A stretch of DNA of 34,632 nt from Nitrospirales bacterium (GTDB lineage Bacteria > Nitrospirota > Nitrospiria > Nitrospirales > NS-4): assembly GCA_030648395.1 (NCBI GenBank), contig JAUSHW010000073.1:1-34632 (forward strand). The letters run 5' to 3'. Positions 9,864-17,165 of this stretch are shown piece by piece (positions within the stretch are counted from its first letter, which is position 1; the number at the start of each line of letters is the position of its first letter). The position numbers and the translations under genes were made by a program. The notes beneath the pieces were generated by a model, which ran no database searches, was not told the DNA's origin, and saw only the letters and a list, made by a program, of their open reading frames with translations.

Positions 9864-10334
9864 CTAGACTGTGCCGCCGAATTCCTTAGCCCCCAACATT
9901 TTCAGCCACGGATCGACATTTTCAGGCGCCAGCCGGTCCAACACGTCCTGCGCCACATAGATCGGACTGCTGGTTCGCACGGCCAGGGCGATGGCGTCGC
10001 TCGGTCTGGAGTCCACGGTCAACTCGGACTGCTTACTGCTCAGATAAATCGAGGCGTAGTAGGTGTTGTTCTTCACATCCGTCACAACGACCTTCGAAAT
10101 TTTCAGGCCCAGTTGCTCGGTCAGATTCCGGATCAAATCGTGACTGAGCGGTCGCGGAGGAATGACCCCTTCCATGGCCAGCCGGATGGCCGTTCCTTCT
10201 GCAACTCCCACCCAGATCGGGAGGGTGTTAGCCTTGTTCTCATCCTGCAGGATCACGACCTGGCTGTCCGAATTGGGGATCGCGTCAGGCATGACTCCCT
10301 GCACCGTTAATTTAACCAAACCGTTTTCCATCAT
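9864..10334 (-). CDS. Bifunctional nuclease (DUF151/BFN) family protein, copy 1
   Basis: LPIWVGVAEGTAIRLAMEGV..RPLSHDLI...TYYASIYL..DSRPSDAIALAVRTSSPIYV matches the BFN family core. Confidence 0.87.
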   Translation of the reverse strand: MMENGLVKLTVQGVMPDAIPNSDSQVVILQDENKANTLPIWVGVAEGTAIRLAMEGVIPPRPLSHDLIRNLTEQLGLKISKVVVTDVKNNTYYASIYLSSKQSELTVDSRPSDAIALAVRTSSPIYVAQDVLDRLAPENVDPWLKMLGAKEFGGTV

Positions 10335-10388
10335 CGCCGCCTTTGAGGCTGATTGCGAACGCTGTTGCCGAGAGGGACGGAAGGCCCG

Positions 10389-10844
10389 TCAGGCGTCAAA
10401 CTTGCCAAAGTCCTCGGGTTTGAGATTCTCCAGCCATCGGTCCATCTCTTCGTTGCTGTGTTTGCGGATGACATCGTCGTTCACGAAGATGGGGGTCTTT
10501 GCCCGCAAGGCAAGCGCAATCGCATCGCTGGGCCTGGCGTCGATCGAGTACTCCGAATCTTCATAGAGGAGATGGACTCTCGCATAATAGGTGTTTTCTT
10601 TGAGATCGGTGACCACCACGCTGATGACCTTGGCATCCGCCGTATCCAGCACGGTTTTCATGAGATCATGAGTCATCGGTCTGGGAGTTGCAACCCCTTC
10701 CATGGCGAAACTGATGGCACTGGCCTCAGGCTTGCCCACCCAGATGGGAAGCATCTCAGCGTTGCTGTCATCCCGCAGAATGATGATGTAGGCGTTGGTA
10801 TAGGGGTCAAACATCAACCCCCGGACATGCATCTGGGTCAGCAT
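10389..10844 (-). CDS. Bifunctional nuclease (DUF151/BFN) family protein, copy 2
   Basis: LPIWVGKPEASAISFAMEGV..RPMTHDLM...TYYARVHL..DARPSDAIALALRAKTPIFV; tandem paralogue of the preceding gene. Confidence 0.87.
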   Translation of the reverse strand: MLTQMHVRGLMFDPYTNAYIIILRDDSNAEMLPIWVGKPEASAISFAMEGVATPRPMTHDLMKTVLDTADAKVISVVVTDLKENTYYARVHLLYEDSEYSIDARPSDAIALALRAKTPIFVNDDVIRKHSNEEMDRWLENLKPEDFGKFDA

Positions 10845-10962
10845 TCAGCACCTAAAAACTTTTCTTTACCTACCACTTTCGCCTCGTTGTTGTCAAATGA
10901 GCGTCGCCGGGTTGCCGGCTTTTCCCGGAGCGTACTGTGCGGCGTCCCTCTGTCAGGATTTC

Positions 10963-11214
10963 TTACGGTGTGGGCTGCTCCGGTTTCGGCAATTTCAGAA
11001 AGCTGAACATCTGCTCCTTCACAAGGGTGCGCCCGCTTTCCTCTCCGAGGTTCACGCGATATTCGTTGATGACCATCACCCGCATCTTCGCCCACTCGGC
11101 CCAGCAGGGCGCGCAGATACCGGCTTTCACCTGGGGTTCAAGCTTGCCCAGATACAATGGTTCGGAGATGGCCTCTCCCTGGTTGCCGCAACGGATGCAT
11201 TGGACCTGTGCCAT
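10963..11214 (-). CDS. Small YggX-like (Fe(2+)-trafficking / oxidative damage protection) protein with two added CxxC pairs
   Basis: MAQVQCIRCGNQGEAISEPLYLGKLEPQVKAGICAPCWAEWAKMRVMVINEYRVNLGEESGRTLVKEQMFSFL; the WAEW..MxVINEYRxNL..R..L..QM..FL pattern resembles YggX. Confidence 0.65.
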   Translation of the reverse strand: MAQVQCIRCGNQGEAISEPLYLGKLEPQVKAGICAPCWAEWAKMRVMVINEYRVNLGEESGRTLVKEQMFSFLKLPKPEQPTP

Positions 11215-11312
11215 AGTATTGAGAATGCTCCTTTCCCTCTTCAGCGCTTGGCGAGCAACGGGATTCTAGCACAGCCTTCCTTCTAAAGGGAACCATTGCT
11301 GTTCGGCGTGTC

Positions 11313-11341
11313 TTGACGCTTGGATGGCATCATGTTAGAAA
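11313..11341 (+). promoter_or_regulatory. Putative sigma70-type promoter for tRNA-Leu
   Basis: TTGACG -17 bp- TAGAAA, ending about 20 bp upstream of the tRNA 5' end. Confidence 0.45.
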
Positions 11342-11361
11342 CGGCGAGACGCGTGGCGCAT

Positions 11362-11447
11362 GCCCGGGTGGCGAAATGGCAGACGCAGCGGACTCAAAAT
11401 CCGCCGGTGGCGACACCATGGGAGTTCGACCCTCCCCCCGGGCACCA
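11362..11447 (+). tRNA. tRNA-Leu (anticodon CAA), CCA encoded
   Basis: Acceptor GCCCGGG/CCCGGGC; anticodon arm GCGGA-CTCAAAA-TCCGC; long variable arm; T-arm GGGAG-TTCGACC-CTCCC; discriminator A plus CCA. Confidence 0.95.
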
Positions 11448-11630
11448 CTCTCAGCTAGCTGACCCGGCACCTCGATCAAAAGTGCCGGATATGCAACACC
11501 CCAAGTGATCTTCTAACCCGACCCGAATCTTCGATCAGATGCTGATGAGACATGCGCTACCTCCCGTGCTCTTTATTCGCCCGTATATTTCGGTCACCCC
11601 CCCCTCAATTCCAACGGCCTGCCAAGGCCT

Positions 11631-11647
11631 AAAAAGGCCGCCTTTTT
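11631..11647 (+). terminator. Possible intrinsic terminator between tRNA-Leu and the secreted-protein gene
   Basis: AAAAAGG-CCG-CCTTTTT inverted repeat with T tract; an overlapping GGCC-taaaaa-GGCC alternative pairing is also present. Confidence 0.45.
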
Positions 11648-11662
11648 CACGATTATTCCCTC

Positions 11663-11691
11663 TTGACACGACCTGAGGCCTGCGCTATAGT
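11663..11691 (+). promoter_or_regulatory. Near-consensus sigma70 promoter
   Basis: TTGACA (11663-11668) - 17 bp - TATAGT (11686-11691). Confidence 0.8.
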
Positions 11692-11699
11692 GCCGCCAT

Positions 11700-11736
11700 C
11701 TTTCACCTGAGTTAAGGGTAATGCCTCAGGAGAAAG
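11700..11736 (+). promoter_or_regulatory. 5'-UTR stem-loop beginning at the predicted transcription start
   Basis: CTTTC-A-CCTGAG ttaagggtaatgc CTCAGG-A-GAAAG: 11 paired positions plus one internal A/A mismatch, immediately after the promoter. Confidence 0.7.
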
Positions 11737-11798
11737 TGGCGGCGTACAGGCGCTGTCGGTCATCATAATATAAATCTCCTAAGGGGAGGCACATCATT

Positions 11799-12383
11799 AT
11801 GAACAGGTTTTTAGCAATCGGTGCGGTTGCCATTTTTTCTTTCGTGGTCGCGGGAACGGCAATGGCTCAAGAGCGGGCGGTGCTACAGGAAGGCTCTTCA
11901 GGTCTGGGTGGCGGTTCTATCGGGAGCGGGCCTGGCGGTGGGATCGATAACAGTTGGATGCGCGAGTTGCTCTCCCATCCTGAAACCGTCTATGGGCGGC
12001 TCTGGGGTAAGGATATTGCCGGCAGCAAGGTCTATGTCGAGACAGGCGGTGGCGCTATCCTCACGCTCAAGCTGACCGCTGAGACCAACATGGAGAACAT
12101 CAAGGCTATCGGAGTCGGCAACGACATTGAGGTCCAGGTCAAGCGCAACTACAGGCGGCTCGGATCAGGCGCGTTTGCTTCCGAGGTTCCGGAGGGCGAC
12201 GCGATTGCGCTCAACGCCGCTGTGATTCGTGCGGCTGTCAATCCATCTGCCTTGACGCCTCAAGCCGGCTTTGAGCCGGATACGGATCGCGGGATCAATA
12301 GCAAGGATTCGTCCTTGATGGGCGGCGTCGGTGGGCAGTGCTGGCAGTGCTTTGAGGGCCAAGCCGCGTCCTACGGCAAGTAA
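11799..12383 (+). CDS. Hypothetical secreted/periplasmic protein with C-terminal CWQC motif
   Basis: Signal peptide MNRFLAIGAVAIFSFVVAGTAMAQ; Gly/Ser-rich linker; SD GGAGG 9 nt before ATG; dedicated promoter and terminator. No family recognised. Confidence 0.85.
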   Translation: MNRFLAIGAVAIFSFVVAGTAMAQERAVLQEGSSGLGGGSIGSGPGGGIDNSWMRELLSHPETVYGRLWGKDIAGSKVYVETGGGAILTLKLTAETNMENIKAIGVGNDIEVQVKRNYRRLGSGAFASEVPEGDAIALNAAVIRAAVNPSALTPQAGFEPDTDRGINSKDSSLMGGVGGQCWQCFEGQAASYGK

Positions 12384-12447
12384 GAGCCAGGCAAACTAAC
12401 TCGGTGTGGCGACGCGCGTACACATCGGGTGCTCAGTGGATTCTCTG

Positions 12448-12484
12448 TCGGGCGGTAGTCGAAAGGCTGCCGCCCGATTTTTTT
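12448..12484 (+). terminator. Strong intrinsic terminator
   Basis: TCGGGCGGTAGTC-GAAA-GGCTGCCGCCCGA (13-bp stem including G-T pairs, GAAA loop) followed by TTTTTTT; overlaps the rsmI stop on the opposite strand. Confidence 0.92.
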
Positions 12485-13280
12485 AGGTGTCTATTCCGTT
12501 CTGGCAGCCTTGCTCTTTGAGAGGGTAGTCCTCTCGATCCGGCCGTTTTCGTTTCGGAGCTCCTTCCACCACAACCGTGATCTCGCCCTTCGGCGGGTGG
12601 GCTTGGACCTGCTCCAGCAGTTCGCCCAGCGTTCCGCGGTGAAATTCTTCAAATCGTTTCGTGAGTTCGCGCCCCAGCACGGCGCGGCGATTGCCTAGTA
12701 TGGAATGAAGAGACGCCAGGAGCTTGCCGATGCGGTGGGGACTTTCGAAGAGGATCAGTGAAGCGGAATCCTCACGAAGGCTCTCGATGCGTTTCGATCG
12801 GGGCCCGTCCTTGCGTGGGAGGAATCCCTCGAATCGGAAGGAATCGGTCGGAAGGCCTGAGGCCGCCAGCGCTGCCAATATGGCTGAGGGGCCTGGAATG
12901 GGCACGATCCGGATGCCTGCCTCGATTGATCGGGTGATCAAAAAATAGCCGGGATCGGAGATGACCGGGGTGCCCGCGTCGGACACGAGCGCGATGCTGG
13001 TGCCCGACCGCAACCGTTCAAGCAGCACGGCCGTCTTGCCCTCCTTGTTAAAGTCGTGGTAGCTGGTCAGGGGGGTGGTCACGCCGAAGTGTGTGCAGAG
13101 CTGTTTCGTGTGGCGGGTATCTTCGGCGGCGATGATGCCGACTTCCTTCAGGACACGCAGTGCGCGCATGGTAATGTCCTCAAGGTTGCCGATTGGGGTG
13201 CTGACAACATAGAGCGTGCCGGCTTCGTGTTCGGGATGGCCCATGGGGCGCATCCTAGCTGAATCGGGGTGCAGCAGCAA
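12483..13280 (-). CDS. rsmI: 16S rRNA (cytidine(1402)-2'-O)-methyltransferase
   Basis: LYVVSTPIGNLEDITMRALRVL...AAEDTRHTKQLCTHFGV...ALVSDAGTPVISDPGYFL. The true start may be internal (MGHPEHEAGTLYVV). Confidence 0.95.
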   Translation of the reverse strand: MLLHPDSARMRPMGHPEHEAGTLYVVSTPIGNLEDITMRALRVLKEVGIIAAEDTRHTKQLCTHFGVTTPLTSYHDFNKEGKTAVLLERLRSGTSIALVSDAGTPVISDPGYFLITRSIEAGIRIVPIPGPSAILAALAASGLPTDSFRFEGFLPRKDGPRSKRIESLREDSASLILFESPHRIGKLLASLHSILGNRRAVLGRELTKRFEEFHRGTLGELLEQVQAHPPKGEITVVVEGAPKRKRPDREDYPLKEQGCQNGIDT

Positions 13281-13343
13281 AGCGTTGGCCGGCGCAAGGC
13301 GATTTTTTCATGCCATGCCCATGTGCTAAGATGCTCGCTGCTC

Positions 13344-13850
13344 ATGATGGAATATTCATTTTGTCCGAAATGCGGAGCTGCGCTGGCGTCTCGCTCGATC
13401 AAGGCGAGCGAGCCTGATCGTCTGGTATGCCAGGGCTGCGACTTCATTTTTTATCTCGACCCCAAGGTTGCGGTGGGGACCATCATCTCGACCGACGAAG
13501 GCATTGTGCTGCTCAAGCGGGCCATCGAGCCGGCTTATGGGAAGTGGGTTTTCCCGGGCGGGCTTGTGGATCGAGGCGAGCGCGTTGAGGACGCAGCGAT
13601 CAGGGAAACGCGGGAAGAGGCGTGCCTGGATGTCCGTCTGACCGGACTGCTGAAGATTTATTCCTATGCCGAGTATCCCGTGATTATCATCGTGTACACC
13701 GCCGAGGTGATCGGCGGCCGGCTTGCCGCCGGCGATGAGACGCTGGAGGCTCGCTGCTACCCGTCGGCGGCCATCCCCTGGCCTGAACTGGCTTTTCCGA
13801 GCACGGTGGAAGCGCTGCGTGATTTTCTTCAAACCCCTGTGAAAGGGTAG
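13344..13850 (+). CDS. NUDIX hydrolase with N-terminal zinc ribbon
   Basis: FCPKCGAAL...CQGCDF zinc ribbon; Nudix box GGLVDRGERVEDAAIRETREEACLD. Start chosen at MMEYSFCPKCG. Confidence 0.9.
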   Translation: MMEYSFCPKCGAALASRSIKASEPDRLVCQGCDFIFYLDPKVAVGTIISTDEGIVLLKRAIEPAYGKWVFPGGLVDRGERVEDAAIRETREEACLDVRLTGLLKIYSYAEYPVIIIVYTAEVIGGRLAAGDETLEARCYPSAAIPWPELAFPSTVEALRDFLQTPVKG

Positions 13851-13859
13851 GCTAACGGT

Positions 13860-14645
13860 ATGGTGCTGAAGGATCGGGTGGCGCTCGTCACCGGCGGGGG
13901 AACGGGGATAGGCATGGCGATTGCGCTGGCGTTTCTTCGCGAAGGCGCGCACGTGGCCATTGGATCGAGAAATCCCGCGCACTTAAAGGCCGGCGAGGAT
14001 GCGGCTCGAGCCGCCGGCCATGACATGCTGGCCGTCCGGATGGATGTGACGGACGCGGCCATGGTCCGTGCCACGGTTGAGGAGGCGGTGAAGCGCTACG
14101 GGCGCCTCGATATTCTTGTAAACAATGCCGGGGTCTCCGGCCAGACCCCCATGACCGATCCGGACGATGCGCGCTGGCATGCGATCCTGAACACGAACCT
14201 GACGGGCGCGTATCTGTGCGCCAAGCAAAGCCTCCGACATATGCGGAACGGGGAGGGCGGACGGATCATCAATCTTTCGTCGGTGCTGGGACGGTTTGGT
14301 GTTGCCGGGTACGCGGCCTATTGCGCTGCCAAGCACGGGATCATCGGCTTCACGAAGGCGCTGGCGCTCGAAGTCGCCGCGCGCGGGGTTACGGTGAACG
14401 CGATCTGTCCCACATGGGTGGACACGGCCATGGCGCAGCAGGGCATCGCCGAGACTGCTGCCATGCTGGGCGTCACCGTTGACGAGTTCCGCCGTCAGGC
14501 TATTCAGGGGGTGCCGATTCACCGCATGGTGGATGCGTCGGAGGTGGCGGAACTGGCCCTCTTCCTAGCCTCTCCGCGAGCCGCGGGTATTACCGGCCAG
14601 GCGGTCAATATCTGCGGGGGATCGACTGCCGGCGCGGGAGGCTGA
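13860..14645 (+). CDS. SDR-family NAD(P)-dependent oxidoreductase
   Basis: TGGGTGIG cofactor motif, NNAG, S..YxxxK (YAAYCAAKHG). Confidence 0.93.
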   Translation: MVLKDRVALVTGGGTGIGMAIALAFLREGAHVAIGSRNPAHLKAGEDAARAAGHDMLAVRMDVTDAAMVRATVEEAVKRYGRLDILVNNAGVSGQTPMTDPDDARWHAILNTNLTGAYLCAKQSLRHMRNGEGGRIINLSSVLGRFGVAGYAAYCAAKHGIIGFTKALALEVAARGVTVNAICPTWVDTAMAQQGIAETAAMLGVTVDEFRRQAIQGVPIHRMVDASEVAELALFLASPRAAGITGQAVNICGGSTAGAGG

Positions 14646-14655
14646 TGTCGCGTGC

Positions 14656-14685
14656 TTGACTCCCCCTTGACCCCATCTCTATAAT
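14656..14685 (+). promoter_or_regulatory. Promoter of the heme operon
   Basis: TTGACT - 18 bp - TATAAT; about 67 bp upstream of the ccsA/hemX-like start. Confidence 0.75.
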
Positions 14686-14751
14686 GCCGCAGAAGGGAAT
14701 CGTATCCTCTCAGAATAAAATTCCCTCGAAATTTAGCGGACTTGTGGAGCC

Positions 14752-15540
14752 ATGAACGTTCTCTTCTTTGAGGTTACCCTCCTCCTTTATTTTTTAGGTA
14801 CCGCTCTGTTTTTGACCCAGTTGGCCGGGCGGTGGGAGAAAGGCTCGCACGCGTCGCTTGCCGTGGCCGGGGCCGGGTTCTTTTTCCATACACTCGCGCT
14901 GGTCTCGCGCATGATCGAGGCGGGACATATCCCGCTGACGTCGATGCACGAAGCGCTGTCTTTTTTCTCCTGGGCGCTGGTGCTGGTGTTTCTGGTCGTT
15001 GAGCTCCGATACCGTGTGCATATCCTGGGCTCATTCATCCTGCCTCTGGCCTTCATCTCCCTCATTTCGGCCGCCGCCCTTCCCAAGGAAATCAGGGCCC
15101 TGGAGCCCATTTTCAGAAACGTCTGGATGCACGTTACGTTGTCCCTGCTGGGCACTGTCGCGTTTGCGGTCGCCTTCATTGCGGGATTGATGTACCTGAT
15201 CCAGGAGCACATGCTCAAATCCAAGCATCTGGACGGCCTGTACCACAAATTGCCGGCGCTGGACTTTCTCGACGAGCTCAACGGCAGGGCCATTTCCATG
15301 GGGTTCCCGCTGCTCACCCTGGGGATCATCACCGGCGCGTTGTTTGCGGAGTTCGCGAGGGGATCGTTTTTGAACTGGAACGCCGAGCAGATCGGCGCGC
15401 TGGGAACATGGCTGTTCTACCTGGTCGTGCTGTTGGGCCGCGTCACGGTCGGCTGGCGCGCGAAAAAAGCCGCCTACCTGACGGTTGTCGGGTTTGCGGG
15501 CGTGGTCTTTACTCTGGTGGGTGTGATTCTGAAGGGGTAG
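14752..15540 (+). CDS. CcsA/HemX-like cytochrome c assembly family membrane protein
   Basis: Multi-TM; SMHEALSFFSW, NVWMHVTLSLLGTVAF, GSFLNWNAEQIGALGTWLFYL (degenerate WWD-like segment); directly upstream of hemA. Confidence 0.85.
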   Translation: MNVLFFEVTLLLYFLGTALFLTQLAGRWEKGSHASLAVAGAGFFFHTLALVSRMIEAGHIPLTSMHEALSFFSWALVLVFLVVELRYRVHILGSFILPLAFISLISAAALPKEIRALEPIFRNVWMHVTLSLLGTVAFAVAFIAGLMYLIQEHMLKSKHLDGLYHKLPALDFLDELNGRAISMGFPLLTLGIITGALFAEFARGSFLNWNAEQIGALGTWLFYLVVLLGRVTVGWRAKKAAYLTVVGFAGVVFTLVGVILKG

Positions 15541-15558
15541 CATCCCGTTGCGTAGGCT

Positions 15559-16878
15559 ATGAACATCGTCGCGGTCGGATTGAACCATCGAACGGCTCCG
15601 GTCGAGCTACGGGAGAGGCTTGCGGTGACGGAGGCCCGTTTACCCGAAGCCTTGGCGCGGCTGAAGCGGTGGCCTGGAATTGACGAAGGGGTCATCCTCT
15701 CCACCTGTAACCGCGTTGAGCTGTACGCCGTGGTCAAGGATACGGAGCTGGGCCTTGAGTCCCTGAGCGAGTACATGGTGACGATCGCCGCCGACGTCAG
15801 CCCCGGGGAGGTTGAGCCCCACCTCTACCGGTTGGACGGGGCCGACGCCATCAAGCATCTCTTTCGTGTCGCGGCCAGCCTGGATTCCATGGTCATCGGC
15901 GAGCCGCAGATCTTGGGCCAGGTCAAGGAAGCGTTTGAAGCCGCGCTGGCGGGGAAGTCCACCGGCGTGGTGTTGAACAAGGTGGTCAAGAAAGCGATCT
16001 CGGTGGGCAAGCGGGTGAGGACCGAAACCGGGATTGCCGAGAACGCCGTGTCGGTCAGTTATGCGGCGGTCGAGTTGGCCAAAAAGATCTTCCAGAACCT
16101 GGCGGAGAAGACGGTCCTGCTGGTCGGCGCAGGGGAGATGGGCAAGCTGGCAGCACGGCACTTCATCAGCGCGGGGGTGTGCCGCGTACTGATCACCAAC
16201 CGGAACTACGATCGCGCGCTGGATGTCGCCAAGCGGTTCAATGCCCTCCCGGTTCCCTTCGATGAATTTCATCATGAGATGGCGGGCGCCGACATCGTTG
16301 TCTGCGCGACCGCCGCGGATTCGTTTGTGATTGGTCCCGAAGACGTCCAGCGGGCGCTGCATTCGCGCCGAAACCGCCCCATGTTCCTGATCGACATTTC
16401 GGACCCGCGCAACATCGACCCGGCGGTGGGGACTCTCGATAACGCGTATTTGTACAATATCGACGATCTTCAGGGGCAGGTTGACATGAACATCGAGCAG
16501 CGTCTCCGGGAGGCGCGCAACGCCGAAGACATCGTCAGGGCGGAAGTCCCATCCATTGTCATGTGGATGAAGTCGCTGGAGGTCGTGCCGACGATCGTGG
16601 CGTTGCGGCACAGGGCCAATGAGATCCAGCGCGCCGAAATCGAGCGGATCATGGCGAAGCTGGGGGATCTGTCACCCAGACAGCGCGCGCTGGTGGAAGA
16701 ACTGGCCGCGGCCATTACGAACAAGTTGTTGCACAGCCCGCTCATCGCGCTGAAGGCCGAAGCGGATTCCCCGAACGGGTCGCTCTTTGCGGAGACCACG
16801 CAGCGATTGTTCGATCTTGAGAAGGAGCTGCAGCGCATGTCCAGCGAGTCTTCTTCGGAGCAGGGGCGCCGGGAATGA
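15559..16878 (+). CDS. hemA: Glutamyl-tRNA reductase
   Basis: VGLNHRTAPVELRERLAV; LSTCNRVELYAV; GEPQILGQVKEAF; VLLVGAGEMGKLAARH. Confidence 0.97.
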   Translation: MNIVAVGLNHRTAPVELRERLAVTEARLPEALARLKRWPGIDEGVILSTCNRVELYAVVKDTELGLESLSEYMVTIAADVSPGEVEPHLYRLDGADAIKHLFRVAASLDSMVIGEPQILGQVKEAFEAALAGKSTGVVLNKVVKKAISVGKRVRTETGIAENAVSVSYAAVELAKKIFQNLAEKTVLLVGAGEMGKLAARHFISAGVCRVLITNRNYDRALDVAKRFNALPVPFDEFHHEMAGADIVVCATAADSFVIGPEDVQRALHSRRNRPMFLIDISDPRNIDPAVGTLDNAYLYNIDDLQGQVDMNIEQRLREARNAEDIVRAEVPSIVMWMKSLEVVPTIVALRHRANEIQRAEIERIMAKLGDLSPRQRALVEELAAAITNKLLHSPLIALKAEADSPNGSLFAETTQRLFDLEKELQRMSSESSSEQGRRE

Positions 16879-17150
16879 GCACGTCGGCAAGCCCTCACGT
16901 CTTTACCTGTCCACGCTGCAGGGAAACCTACTGGGGAGGGGCGGGCGAACAGTTGCCCGATTGCCCGCACTGCGGGCATGACTATCGCACGCGGGAGGGA
17001 GTTCGGATCGATCTGCTGTTTTTGATGATCTTGATCGTCGCGATGGTCGGCTTTCTCCTGCTCACGTCGACGTACCGGAGCGGGGTCATGGGCTCGTCAG
17101 CAACTCAGGCTGGTCAAGGGGATGTTCTTGAAAAGCTTCCGGGGCGGTAG
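16875..17150 (+). CDS. Small zinc-ribbon, single-TM protein
   Basis: CPRCRETYWGGAGEQLPDCPHCGHDYRT then TM LLFLMILIVAMVGFLLLTST; ATGA overlap with hemA. Confidence 0.75.
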   Translation: MSTSASPHVFTCPRCRETYWGGAGEQLPDCPHCGHDYRTREGVRIDLLFLMILIVAMVGFLLLTSTYRSGVMGSSATQAGQGDVLEKLPGR

Positions 17151-17165
17151 CGAGATGTCGAACGC

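Noticed and set aside
11362-11447. tRNA-Leu as an integration attachment site
   Set aside because: No integrase and no obvious direct repeat of the tRNA 3' end found downstream in the window.
11464-11488. Hairpin CCGGCAC-N11-GTGCCGG after tRNA-Leu as a terminator
   Set aside because: Good stem but no T tract follows; possibly a processing or attenuation structure, so not called a terminator.
11700-11798. Leader of the secreted-protein gene as a known riboswitch (c-di-GMP-I, glycine, TPP, fluoride)
   Set aside because: None of the conserved core motifs I know for these classes is present; kept only as an unclassified structured leader.
15640-16611. 323-aa minus-strand ORF antisense to hemA, and similar ORFs antisense to hemC, hemB and ftsH
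   Set aside because: No domain or plausible translation signals; explained by GC-rich codon usage in the sense genes.
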